Shown here: positions 22,200 to 35,200 of the stretch, one piece after another
Layout: each line of letters begins with the position of its first letter
How positions within the stretch are numbered: position 1 is the first letter of the stretch
Assembly: GCF_000003815.2 (NCBI RefSeq)
Contig: NC_049983.1
Coordinates: forward strand, 22,346,809 to 22,410,808
Length of the DNA: 64,000 nt
Source: Branchiostoma floridae
Lineage: Eukaryota > Chordata > Leptocardii > Amphioxiformes > Branchiostomatidae
Direction: 5' to 3'
Notes under the pieces: model-generated
The model's database searches: none
Told to the model about the DNA's origin: nothing
Seen by the model: the letters and a program-made list of their open reading frames with translations, nothing else
Made by a program: the position numbers and the translations under genes

Positions 22200-22960
22200 A
22201 GTCTGTACTTTGTAGGATCATTTAGGCCTGGTGGAGGCAACTGATGATCATTGTGCAATACTGATTTTTAATGAACACTGCTCTTGTACTCAGTGCTCTT
22301 TATTCATGTAGCCTCAATACAGTATACATTTTTCTGTAGAATTTTGTTTTGAGAAAAAGATGTGGCTCCAAGACACCCAGCGCACAGTGGTACTTACTCA
22401 TACTAGCTGAGGAGCAACACAATGTCCACTCTTCAACATGCCCCTCCCCTAAGTATGCGGGCCCTACAAACTCAGGGTACCGAGCTGGGAGTAGAGACAT
22501 TGCATTGTTCCTCAGTCGGCACAATTAAGTACAACCACACATAAAGTGCTTTGAGGTCATATCAGGTTGTTTGACAGACATTTTTGGTCTGAAAATAGCA
22601 AACACGTCTAGAACGTATAACAAATATTGCTGCATCTGTTCTTTGGCCGAAAGAATTACAGTCACCTTAATGTGATGCACCTGTCTGTGTAATTAATAGT
22701 CAGACAAAAAAAACATTATGCGACTTTATAAACAATTCCTTGTTAGCAACGCATTTGAATGGCACAAACACGTCATAAATTTTGTACTCTCTCAGTTTTG
22801 GGCAACATGAATGTTTTCCTTACTAACATAGCATGAAAGCTCATCTGTGTTGATAATCCATATTGAAGTTCATATGAGTAGTTGAATCACCACTGCTGAT
22901 GAAGGTCGACGGATGTGCGATAGAAAATTCTTGGTGAACAATTTCTTGCGTAGAGTGAAA
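22200..22960. other. Non-coding stretch, nothing recognised
   Basis: Short frames only; none with splice context or domain signal. Confidence 0.35.
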
Positions 22961-22969
22961 GTTAAAAAA

Positions 22970-23190
22970 CTTCAAATTATAGATGTTGATATCAAATTGT
23001 CTTCAGTCTGAATTGTCTTACAACGTTTCCTATTGGACAGCTGAAATTGTCTTCATTCATAGTAGAGTATAAAAGACCTGTTTCTTGCAGATCACTTCAG
23101 TGTCACTGACGAAGGAAAGTGGATTCTTTCCGAAACGTCTGACCGTTTCAAAACCATATCCAGTTGCTTGAGTAACTATTTTTTGGTGTT
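22970..23190 (+). repeat. Dispersed repeat with TATA-like box (215 bp)
   Basis: GATATCAAATTGTCTTCAGT, TCCTATTGGAC, TTGTCTTCATTCATAGT, AGTATAAAAGACC, CACTGACGAAGGAAAG and GAAACGTCTGACCGTTTC lie in this order. The copy at 38940-39145 has the same order on the minus strand. AGTATAAAAGACC may be a core promoter of a retroelement terminal repeat; that is inference. Confidence 0.6.
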
Positions 23191-23740
23191 TCAAATTATA
23201 GAGCTTTCCTTACATTTTCCTTACATTTGCCCTCGTAACATGTGTGTATGGCGGCTTTGAAAAGGTGGTCATCGACACCTGTTCCACCATACCCTCCATA
23301 TATCGTCATCGAATATGGAGAATCCTAATAGATAAGTAGGTACAATGCATGCTGGATGGGCAGGTGGTCTCAGTACAATTCAACAAATTCAATCGGAAGG
23401 TTCAATTTGTAACTGTTTCACAGCTAATCCCACAAGTTTGTACTGCTAATCTACAGCTAATCCCACAAAATTTCTTCAATGTCAGTTGGTGGTTTCGCTT
23501 TTAGTTTGAAGTTGAAACAAAACAGTTTGTCCTTGGAAGGACTGTTAAGAAGGTCAACAATATGTCAAGCTTTGCCAGTGTGAACATGCGGGTCGGAGAC
23601 ACGGTAACGGTTTTACTGCGGCATTAGCATTGGTTACGCGATCTCTAGCCGTCACAGCTGGGGAACGGGCAGTCTGGCGGGCCGCGGCATTACACATCCC
23701 TGGTTGCTTTAGGGCAAGTTTTGAATTGTAACCCCTGAAA

Positions 23741-23781
23741 GTCTAATTCATGGAGTCTCTACCAGACTCCATGAATTAGAC
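23741..23781. repeat. Perfect 18-bp palindrome with 5-base loop
   Basis: GTCTAATTCATGGAGTCT and AGACTCCATGAATTAGAC are exact reverse complements around CTACC. Confidence 0.95.
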
Positions 23782-23789
23782 AGCCAAAT

Positions 23790-24390
23790 ATTTAAGTCAC
23801 CATTTGAAATATGTTACCTGAATTGCTCTCCAAGACAAGCTCTGTTCTTAGTACCAAGCATTCACATTTTGGCCGACACCCTTTTTTCGATTTGATGATT
23901 GGTTTTGAAACTTCTAATAGCTCCACTTAAAGTTCTGAACCTTAAGAAAGTGTGTGGCAGTCAGGCCTGAACCTTTGAAACTCAGTTCCTCAAAAAGTCT
24001 GTGGTGGTAATATAGTTTTGTTTTATATACGTTGCAAAGATATTAAATGTCTCATTATTTTCTATTATCAGATATTAATGGTCTCTCTTATTTTAAGTAG
24101 CATTATAAGTTCTTTCGTAAGTATGTACGATTTATTTTGTTGCTGCTGTTGATCCCATTTTAGTTATTATTCTTTAAATCATTTATTACAACTACTTTTT
24201 ATTGCTGTCATTTGCATATGTTCAGTTTATTTAAGTCAATTATATTTTGTCAATCATGATGATTATAATTTCTTTTCAATGTCTACACACAAAACCCAGA
24301 GTAACATTCTGTTATCTTAAAATATGTTGACCTCTGATCTCTTTTGTTCACTTTTCAGCTCATTTGATTTTGTGTTGTTTTCTGCTTACA
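23790..24390. other. AT-rich non-coding stretch
   Basis: No exon, tandem repeat or inverted repeat recognised. Confidence 0.35.
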
Positions 24391-24397
24391 TATTGTA

Positions 24398-24901
24398 CAG
24401 TAGAAGCCAGTTAATTGCATGTCGGATAACCGCACACTTCAGTCAATTGCACAAAATCCCAAACCAGCTCCTATTTACTCCATTGTAGTGACTTTGCTTA
24501 TCTGCACATTCAATAAATAGTCACCAATGCTGGATAACTACACGGAAATGTGTCAAACATTGTCGACAAATTCACTGAATTGCGTGCTAAAATCACACAG
24601 CGACTCGGGTCCTACAGACAGACCTCTTTTGCGGTGCAGTGCTTTTGTAATCATCAACTGTCAGTGTCACTCACTCTAACCATATGTTAGGTCAGCCTTT
24701 TGGCCATGGATATGTAACATACAGACTACAGTATACCTTTCTACCAAAGTGTTGTCAGCATTAGACTGGACACTGCTCTGGGCTCACCTGTAATCATTGA
24801 CATGTCACACTTTGTAACTTTGCATCATTGCGCACGCTGTACACTTGCACAAAATACATGTACGCTGGCAAATTGGGCGTGCAATTAAACAGCTTCTATT
24901 G
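24398..24901. mobile_element. pogo/Tigger-like non-autonomous element, 504 bp
   Basis: The left end is CAGTAGAAGCCAGTTAATTG. The right end, read on the minus strand, is CAATAGAAGCTGTTTAATTG. A TA dinucleotide flanks both sides (24396-24397, 24902-24903). CAGT(A)GAA termini with TA duplication are typical of the pogo branch of Tc1/mariner. No transposase frame is present. Confidence 0.7.
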
Positions 24902-25084
24902 TAACAAACAAACAACAATGACATGTAATTGTACCACTGATTATCATCCCACAAGTTTTGAAATTTAAGTACCACTGGTCATACAATTCTTGTTTCCCCA
25001 GAAACCTTTAATGTGAATCTTTTAAGTTTGCTTGAAATTCGTTTCAGGTTAAATAGTTGGTGGTGGTGGTTTAAGAAAATTGCG

Positions 25085-25790
25085 ATAAGTAAAACGTAGG
25101 AGAGTGGGGCACGCAGGAGACTCGAAAACTTGTTTGCGGAGTTTGAAGTTCACAATAGAGAAAAGGTGGTGGCATCCTTTTATTACAGGCATACTGTTTG
25201 TCACTGCCATTGGCATTCACGTAACCACGGTGATGACAGAAAACATGTTTGCGGAAGCTGAAGTTCACAATAGAGAAAAGGTGGTGGAGTCCTTTTTCTA
25301 CGGACATGCTGTTGACCTTGTTTGCCGATGCCGATGGCATTCACATAACCACAGTGATGACAGAAAACATGTTCGCGAAGTTTGAAGTTGCGATAAGTAA
25401 AATGTAGGAGAGTGGGACGCGCAGAAGACTGAAAACTTGTTTGCAGGGTTTGACAATTCACAATAGAGAAAAATGTGGTGGTATCCCTTTTTAAGGGCAT
25501 GCTGTTTGTCGCTGCCGTTGGCATTCACGTAACCACGGTGATGAGAGAAAACATGTTTGCGGAGTTTGAAGTTCACAATAGAGCAGGTGGTGTCCTTTTT
25601 TTTTTTACAAGGAAGCTGGTGACTTTGTTTGCCGCTGCCGTTGGCATTTAGGTAATCACAGTGAATACTGAAAACATGTTCAAGGAGTTTGAAGTTCACA
25701 ATTAAAGAATTTATGGTGGTGGTGTCTTTTTTTATGGGCATATTGTTTACCTTTATTACCGCTGCCGTTGGCATACCGTAAGTGCATTTA
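25085..25790. repeat. Tandem array, about 140-bp unit, five copies
   Basis: Each unit has GTTTGCGGA(G/A)TTTGAAGTTCAC, AATAGAGAAAA.GTGGTGG, a CCTTTTT run, GGCATGCTGTT, GCCGCTGCCGTTGGCATTCA and CGTAACCACGGTGATGA. An AAAACGTAGGAGAGTGGG(A/G)CACGCAG segment is present in only some units, so there are two unit types. Confidence 0.8.
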
Positions 25791-26005
25791 TGTAACCACA
25801 GTGATGAAAAAAAACAATGCTAACATTAAACACTGCAAAGTTTTAAAATGCACTTACAGTATCCCGGGGGGTACCGCGAGGAGGTGGCAGTCGGTTCTTT
25901 TTACCCCCCGTTTTTTCTTTTTAGGATTTTTTTCTGTTTGCACTAATTAAACTAACTAAATACCTGGTATTTAGTTGAACTAATCATTTTTTTGTAGTTT
26001 TATGT

Positions 26006-26011
26006 TTTATT
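26006..26011 (-). terminator. Candidate polyadenylation signal of gene 1
   Basis: AATAAA on the minus strand, about 257 bases downstream of the predicted stop codon at 26268-26270 and 94 bases past the possible donor at 26104. Confidence 0.5.
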
Positions 26012-26104
26012 GCTTTTTGTCCATGCTAACTACTGATTTTTCCCTATCCTGACCAGTGATACACCCCCTCCCCCCATCAGTGGCACAGAAAGAAATTTAC
26101 TTAC

Positions 26105-26284
26105 TTAACAGTTCCAGGTCCTCTGGTATGGCGTACACACGAGCACCAGCCTTTCTGGCTGTGGAGATGGCAACCTCTCACCGGGATCAGTTTCCACCAT
26201 TTCAGCTGTAGTTGATCATGGAAGATGCTGAGAGATGTCTCCTTCCCTGCGTTTTCCCACTGCGTTTTCAATCGTCGTATAAGT
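26105..26284 (-). CDS. Gene 1 last exon / shared exon module (WENAGKETSLS..)
   Basis: TTTCTCACAG precedes 26284, and GTAAGTAA follows 26105. In the gene 1 phase it adds YLYDD and stops (TGA ending 26268), the rest being 3' untranslated with AATAAA at 26006-26011. In another frame it is open from end to end: LIRRLKTQWENAGKETSLS, IFHDQLQLKWWKLIPV, then a Cys/His-rich stretch. That second frame is phase-compatible with the MAQTGPD frame of exon 28769-28862. A copy at 62.03-62.19 kb on the plus strand is about nine-tenths identical by eye. Confidence 0.45.
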
Positions 26285-29200
26285 CTGTGAGAAAAACACA
26301 TTCAATTCTTAATACATTTTATGTTGTACATCTCATACAGTGTAAAACAGATACTGGCTGGTCAAATTAAAAAAAAACACAAGCCCCTGGGAATTAAAAG
26401 GCTGCTGATATATTAATCAGCTTATAGTCAAAACTAGTACGAGTTCCACAACCCAATACATTACCAGGATACATCGTTTGTACATTTGAAAAGGTAATAA
26501 AATCATTTGGCGATTTTAATCAATTTGATGATTGTCAGTTGGGTACCATCCAGATAGTAGTTCGCTCCAATGTTTATATTACACTTCTATATACAGTCAC
26601 TTCTCTGCTATTCCTGGACATCACTTACGTCTGGAATGATCTAAATTTTGGACAAGGGTGCTGATTGGTAATATCACATGAGCGAATCCAAGCGTTCGTT
26701 GGAACAGGCGTTCCAACTCAAAACGCCCTCCGTTTGATTGCAGGAGGGTCTGTTTTCATCGAATGAGTGTTGTAGAACCCATTCCTTAAACCCTGTTTAA
26801 CTGATGCCATCACCGAAAGGTTTGAATGTGCACTTCCCCAAACGGATAGCAGAAGCGACCATAGCAGCGAACTACTACCCGGATGGTACCCAGGCTTCAG
26901 TTGATGATCTTGTTCACCCAAAAAGACATCAGTTGGTGTTAAGTTTGGACCACGACGTGTGACCTTAGCAAAGAAGGCTATAATTATAGTATTTTGTTAT
27001 CATGTATGCAAATGAGGACCTAATTTGCATCCTCTGAGTTAAATGGATAGCTAACTGTTAGATGACCGGGGGTTGGGGGGGGGGGGTGGCATGCGGATTA
27101 AGGCAGGCAAGCCAAACCAGCCTTAAAGGCCTCTGCTGACGGGGCCTGGGCAGTATGCCCCGGTAGTCTGTTCCACTCGACAACCGTGCGAGGGAAAAAA
27201 GAAAATTTGAAACAGTCTCTTTTAGCCGTGATTAACTGGTATTTAAACATGTGACTTCCTGTGGTTCTGCGTTGGGCTGGTTTGAGGTACTGGGTTGAAG
27301 GTATCTACCTCCACCATCACAATAAACCCACCTGGGCACCTACCATTAAAAAAAACTGCAATCCATCCAGCAGTTCTTGACTCAGAGATTGTATTGATTT
27401 ATTATCCCATACATCATCCAAACCCCAAACAATACCTTCCTTCACCTCATGGAGGGTAGCCTGATTTAATCTTGCTTATAGCAGCCTACCCAACATCCGC
27501 GGGTCTGCCTAAACACCACAAATGACCACAAACAACCACAAGCGACCACAAACGACTCTAATATGCATTGTATATGGGGCAACGACGTTTTCTACGCTCT
27601 GGAGACATTGTTTATACATTTATGAACTAAAAAAATGCAGCAAGTCCCGAGTACTGCGCTACGCGTGGGACCCCATAGCGCAGTGGGACCATGTTCACCC
27701 CGTGACCGAGAGGTTGCGGATTCGAATCCGACTGCCGTGTTATCGATCTTGTGTCCTTGGGAAAGGCACTTTACACGACTTTACTCAGGTGAAATTGAGT
27801 AGTACCTAGCTTCGGCTAAGGCCGTCCCTCGGATAGGACGTTAAATGGAGGTCCTGTGTCTGGGGAGAGCCATACCCCAGGCACGTTAAAGAACCCGCCA
27901 CACGTGGGATGGTGCGGTGTGAGTGGTACAGTACCTACAGTACCTTGGCCGCACCTGGGGCAATTACTGTCGTATTGAGGTCACCTGAGTGGCGCCAAAT
28001 GGCAGCTCGCTCCAGACACTTGCAACAATAGTATTGAGGTCACCTGAGTGGCGCCTAAATGGCAGCTCGCTCCAGACCCTTGCGATTCAGCCCCGCCTAT
28101 TGTAAGTTCCTCGCAATTCAGCCCCTGGCTGCAAAGAGTGAGTAGTCGGCCCACCCAATAACAATCATAGCAGTACTCACCAGTTATTTCGAGTTAGTCC
28201 AGTTTCAAGATTAAAGCAATTCTTGGCCACCATTTTCGATCAAGCTTGCTTTGATTTGAGGCTGAAAAGACTTTGTATCAGTAACAAGTTTTATAAGTTG
28301 GCAATGATAGAATTGCGGTATGCTATAATCTATGAACAGCTTCCATAGTTTTATCGCCCTGTCGTCTATGGAACCAAGGAAGGTATCGAGAACTTCCCCA
28401 TGCAGACTCCTAGCACGGACGATCCAACATGACGGCAAAGACTTGCTTCAATCTTGAAACCAGCGGACTAACTCGCAATAACTGGTGAGTATGCAGGAGT
28501 TGCTGCGTTTCTTTAATTCATAAATGTATAAACCATGTCCCCAGTGCGTCACACAAGGTCGTTACCCCATATACACTGCTTATTAGAGTCGTTTGTGGTT
28601 GTCTGTGGTCGTTTGTGGTGTTCAGGTAGACCGACATCCGCTGGCCTCCCAACTCAGGTGGGGAGCAGCCTATTAGTTTAACACAGCCCAGACAGCAGAA
28701 TTTGTGTCACACAGGCTATACAAAAGGAAAGGTCTGGCGAAAGTAATCAGTAGAAAGATTTCACTTACAGCGGTGGGGTGGCTGTCCTCGTGTGGGCCTT
28801 CCTGATCTTCTCGGGCCCCCGTTCATCTGGGCCAGTCTGTGCCATCTTGCATTCCTGTGGTTCTATAGTGTAGAAAGAATGCATCAATGAAAATTTCAAA
28901 CGTGAATCGACATCAATCAAAATTTCAAACATGGCAGTCAGTAATGGCATGGGATTACACACACATACATACACAGGCCAAACCAATTTTATTTGTTGTT
29001 TCTTGGATTTTTTCAGAAAAAAATTGGGTCGGTCAGTCGAAAAAAAAAAACTTTTGCAAAAAAGTCAGGGGTAGGAGAGATCGAGGGGTTTACTCAAGTT
29101 ACAGTTAATTTAGGGGGTCCCTGGTAGCAAAGTCCAAAGTTTGAAGAAAAATAATAAACGTACCGTCCAAAATAGGCACATACAGCTACTGGAATTTGAG

Positions 29201-32200
29201 GCTCATAGTTAATTGAGAAAGGGGAGGCTGTGAAATTTTGTCAACATGAGGTGTGGCCATCAATTTGAATTTTTTTTTTTTTCCAAATCAGAAAAAATAG
29301 GGTCGGAAAATCTGAGAAACAACAAAATTGGTGCCACCACACAAACGTAAATACATGTAACGTTACACACGTTTCACAGTCACGTTCACTCACTTTATAC
29401 ACTCAAACACACTCACACATACATGTAAATGAGCACACGCACATGATACATGTCCACTGTGATACACAATACACGTATGCATGTAGGCATACCGGGTACA
29501 TGCAATACATACAAAATTATGTACGAGGGTGAGTCAGAAAGTAATGCAAGTGCTTTCATAACAGAGTCGGTCTTTGATGGAATGAGTTAAAATTTGGCAC
29601 AAAGGTAGAGACATATCTCATCTTGAGATTTAAATATCTAAATTTGTTGCTCATTATTTTATGAGTGACTGAGCTGCTTTCAATGTGACCACACCCTAGG
29701 TATCCCGTCAGACGAAAAGTGAGTCCCAATTAACGTACAATTAAGGATTTCCCTAAACCAATTTATGCTATTGTAGGAGACTAAGCCTGTACATGTAGTA
29801 AGCTGCATTTCTTTATAAGCCACATGCATAATTTCAACTCTGAAATACGAGAAGTTTTTCTTTTTTCGTTGCTGGTGTAGAGTGAGGTATACGCGGTCTT
29901 CAGGGTCATGAGATTCGCGGTGTGTTGATTAAAAGTATCTGTAGCCTTCTTTCCCATTAATAAAGAGAAATGAAACTTAGCACACTTTTTGGCCTTTAAA
30001 TAGTTAATAACTGCGTAAAGTTTCGTTTCTTTTGGTTAATGGAAAAGTAGTCTTTTAACCAGCAACTAACGAATTCGTGATTAAATCCAACAGCTCTATA
30101 ACACAACTAACTGCATCCTAGCAGCTGTAAATAAAGAACTATTACGAGTTTAGAAATGAAAATTGGCACGCAACCTATAGAGACATTTAGTATCATACAT
30201 GTATAATTTCAACCTCCTACAGTGATTTTCAGTGGGTCAGATTTAGAGGAATGAATAGTCTGACAAGCTACCAAGGGTATGTTTATCTTGAAATCAACTC
30301 TGTTGCTCGTAAAATGACAAAGACCAAATTTTAAAAGATCAATCTCAAGAGGACATATACCTCTACTTTTGTGCAAAATTTCAACTCAATTGATTAAAAA
30401 ACGAGTCTGGTATGAAATCACTTGCATTACTTTCTGACTCACCCTCGTACATTTATTGTAGGGCAGACATCACAGTTGAGTTGCACAGTAAAAGGCATGA
30501 AAACTTGATTCCATGGGACTAAATTCAATATTATTTATTAAGAGCCACCTAAAATCCTTGAACCTTTTGGCCCAATCTGGACACCAATAGATTCCATGAT
30601 GCAAGCAACTATTTTTTGGCCAAACCTTCTTTCATTTAAATGCTTGCATCAGTAACTGTTGTTTAATTAGGATGTCCTCCATATACTGTAAATGCATTTA
30701 AGTTCGCGGGGATTTAATTTCGCGGTAGCGGGAAAAAGGACTTTTCGCTATGGATTTAATTTCACGGTAACACCATAGACTGCAGTCTAATACCATAATA
30801 GAAAAATGTTTGCGGCATTTTTAAGTTTGCGGTGAAGCGGTCACCGCGAAAACCGAGAACATAAATCCACCGCGAACATTTCTGCATTTACAGTACTAGA
30901 AATCAAGTCAACATGGCCTAACAGGGCTAAATATACATTGTATTAAAAACTACTTACCCGGATGGGGCCTGGGGCTGCGTTGGCCTGTATGGGCAGAAAA
31001 TGATGCAATGTCACACATACAATCATTCTGTAATTTTGTTAGAGAAGTAGCCTGAGTACAATCCTGAAAGTAGTGCGCTGTGGCATTTAATTAGACACTA
31101 TATAAAGTGGTTTCTCACCCTGACATTTATCATACACTATATACAGTCGCTACTTGCTCTGACATTTATCATACACCATATACAGTCGCTTCTCTGCTGT
31201 TCCGTCTGGGATCCTTGGCCACGTTAACGTCTGGAATCGTCCAAATTGTTGACGAGGGTGCTGATTGGTCCCTACACATGAGCTCAGAGAGCTATAGAAT
31301 TTTTCCAATTTTTGCTTTGTTAATTGAAAGTATTTTTGCGTGTTCACTGTTCAATGTAATAGTACGACGTACATTTGTAGATTTTAAGACAGCTGTTAGG
31401 TGAGCTATTATCTGATTGTGTATCAGCCTTTTCCCTAGCCTGCTACCTCAGATCCCAATAACCTCAAAGAAAACCGTGAACACAAAACCTGTGACCGCAA
31501 ACATTTTCTATCCCTGTCCTTTTCTAGCGATGATCTCACGCTACATGTTTCCCTATCGAGAACCTTTCAGCATAACACTGGGTAACACTTACTCTAGCTC
31601 GCATTGTTATACCTTCCACAGCAACTGTACAGTTTCTTTCCTTGTACTGCCAAACTATTGCACAAGTCTCAATGTCAACTGTTTCCTCCTGTATACATGT
31701 TCAATCTTCAAGCCTTCAAAACCATAATGCTCACAGTCCCTTTAACTTCTTGCATGATAACCAATGACGTTATATAGAAATTCTTGCATTAGATTTAAGT
31801 TCATTGCCTAGAAGCGTGCAAAGACAACTTTGCTTCAAACAATCCCATTAAGATTGTATACCGTAGAGAGAAATGAACTGTATAAGGTTATACAAAACCA
31901 ATTTCCTTAGTTCATACGCCTAAGTTCTGTAGAATAAATTTGTATTCCTAGTAACATCTATTATCATAATACCGGTACGTTTACGACGATTTCTCTAGCC
32001 ATACTGATTTGACAAATTGTCAACGCATCATTTTCTCCAGTTACATGTTGCTGTTATAGGTTACCCTTGCCACTTCTTCTGTGTAACTTTTCTACCACTC
32101 TTGTCCTGCTAAAAGCGTAATATTGTAATTGTAACACGCCGCGGAATTACACGGCGAACGGGCGCGTGGTTGGGAGGGGGTACAAAATACCGGTAGGAAG

Positions 32201-35200
32201 AAACACGGCACAATTAACTGCCGCTATGTACATTTATACATCCTCTGATGTTCCTTCCTTTTCTGTCAGTAAATGCATAAAACATAAACCTGCATGAGCA
32301 TACAAAATGTCATGAGAAAACGGACGTATACTGTCAAGAATTTTCATTTAACTTCTGTCCGTCACAACCGATATGACGTAACACTTCACTGCTAGCGTAG
32401 ATATAAAAATGGCTGCGTACGTTCAATTTTGCCCATTCAGTCGTAGATCCGTGCTATTATGCAACAGTTCTTCACACTTTTACATGAGTTGTAGGTCACC
32501 AACAGAAATTCAAGATTGTTGTTGAATCATGTTCGTCTTGTGCCGTGAGCATGTGTAATTATGATCTATATATAAATATATAAATTTGGCAATGAATGTG
32601 ACAGTGTGTTCGTCCCACGACGAGCTGCCTACCCCGAAATTTAAAAAAAAGTATACTGAAAACTTTTGGGCTTGTTGTCTTCGAATGCATTGTTATCGAT
32701 GCTTTGTAAATGGTGTATTGGACACCTAGATGTCTGAAGTGTGCACAGCTCAGAAATAACTATTGTTGCATGTGTAGATCTCTTTAAGTTCCGGTATTTT
32801 TAATCTACCGGTATAAGTCTTACTACCGGTATTATGCCAATGCATGTTACAACTAGAGACAAATCACTGATCATAAAACATAATTTTTTTTTTATCTGCT
32901 CTTTTATTTTATTTTGGGTCCACTATAACAGAAAAGTGAGGAGAAAATGAATTTATCCAATGATAGTCTCATTTTGTATCAGATTCTATTAACGTTTAAC
33001 TGTTACATTATCTCTTCAACATCTCTCGTTGTGACCTGTACGTAGCCCGGTATGGCAAAGATGTGCAATAGAGGACTATATTCAATCAATCAATCGTTAA
33101 CAAAAGTTCAGTACTTACGGCGGCGTTGGCGGGCTGCTGGGCAACAACGGGCGGCACAATGGCAACGGGGATGGCAGGGTTAGGGGGAGCGGGGATGACA
33201 AAGGGCGCATGAGGGGCAACGGCGACGGGGTGGGGTGCAGGGTTGGCTTGGGGTTGAGCGTTTACAGGGTGGACGGCGGCGACAGGGATGACAGCGGCAA
33301 CAGGGGCCTGGACGGGCACGGGGGCTTGGACAGGCACGGGGGCTTGGACGGGCACGGGGGCTTGGACGTGCACGGGGGCTTGGACGGGCACGGGGGCCTG
33401 GACAGGCACGGGAGCTTGGACGTTCACGGGAGCTTGGACGGGCACGGGGGCCTGGACGTTGGGCTGCACAGGGGCAGGCACATGGGGTGGCACAGCGGCA
33501 GGCACAGGGGCAGGCACATGGGGTGGCACAGCGGCAGGCACATGGGGTGGCACAGCGGCAAGCACATGGGGTGGCACAGCGGCAGGCACATGGGGTGGCA
33601 CAGCGGCAGGCACAGCGACAGGCACAGGGGCTTGGACAATGGGCTGGACAGGGGCAGGCACAGGGGGTGGGACATTGGCTTGGATGGGGATGACAGGGGG
33701 CATGTTGCCATTGTTGCCGCCGTTGTTCCCAGCATTGGCGTTCCCGTTGGCATTGGCGTTTCCTCCCGCGTTAGCTGCAGCAATCAGGTTTGCTCCTCCG
33801 TTCGCTCCTCCGTTCGCTCCTCCGTTCGCTCCTCCGTTCGCTCCTCCGTTCGCTCCTCCGTTCGCTCCTCCGTTCGCTCCTCCGTTCGCTCCTCCGTTCG
33901 CTCCTCCGTTCGCTCCTCCGTTCGCTCCTCCGTTCGCTCCTCCGTTCGCTCCTCCGTTCGCTCCTCCGTTCGCTCCTCCGTTCGCTCCTCCGTTCGCTCC
34001 AGGAGCTGCACCGCCACCATTTCCTCCATTGAGGTTGAATGCGTTTAACACATTCATCAGGAAGAGCTGGACAGAAAATTGGTTTGATATTATAAAAGGT
34101 TCATAAGATTGTGCCATTTATACAAATTAATACACATTCAAACAGCTAATTTTCTTTACCTTTATGGACACATTTAATAGCCAAGATGGTTGATATTATA
34201 ACGGTACATAACAGTAACTACAGAGTAGCAGAACAATCAAACTCAGTTTTTGCCTATGGGGATCTAATTAAGGACCCCCAAAAAAGTGAGTAAGGTTTGA
34301 CGCCTCCAAATTTATAGCAGGGTGCAAAAGTAATTGACAACACTTATAATGTTGAGGAAACCAGGAAGTAGAGATGGGCGCTGGACCCGATGCATCTTCT
34401 GATCAAGGAGGTTAGCCCCCTTGTTCTGATGGATGGGCAACTTTAGCTTTTAGCTTTTAATAAAGATTGGCCTGGGCCACATTAATTTGGTTTTAAGGAT
34501 CATGACATCCTCATAATACCGGAAAACTGATGCAAACATGTGAGAAAGTAGAAGAAAAGATGCCTAAATGTCATTACCAATGCATTGCTTAGGGTACGGA
34601 CAAATACATCGAGCGTAAAACCCGTAAGGGGCGGTATAACCCGTCGTTGTGCGAACATGTATATAGGGCTCCCTTGGAAATCAGACAGTTACCACGTTAA
34701 GTCGTTAACTGAAGGGACTACCCTAAAGATCAATAAATAAATGAATAAATACTTACTATGATGTTCCTCAGCAAGTGGTTCTCCTGAAAAGAGAGACAAA
34801 ACATTTTATGTTAATTGAATTTTTAGATTACAGTCAAACTTGTCTAAGAAGACCATCCTGGGGACCCATGTAAAGTGGTCTTTTTAGATGTATATTATTT
34901 TGATTACTAGGTTTCCAATATTCTTTTCATGCCACCAAAAGTGAAAAAATTTCCCCACAAAACTAAGTACTGCATAAAGGTACCCTGTGTCAGACTTCCC
35001 AGACAGGACCAAGAGATTTATTTTAGGGGTATAGGTAAACAGATTTCTGAAATTTAGTAGTAAAATCATTCTTTATTCATAGTAAAGAAAGGTACACAGA
35101 GCCCAGGACACGATGGTCATTGCTGGCCAAACATGCAGGGGGACATAGGACATAGGACATAACATAGATAGTATTGCACAATGTGGGTATTGCTTATCAT

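Noticed and set aside
25071-25774. Frames of 85-158 codons on both strands
   Set aside because: They come from the 140-bp tandem array; conserved in sequence, not in reading frame.
33209-34106. Long frames on the plus strand and in other minus frames (RSSV, TGAW, EERT repeats)
   Set aside because: They are shadow translations of the same 12-, 18- and 24-bp repeats; only the GGAN/VQAP frame is phase-compatible with flanking exons.
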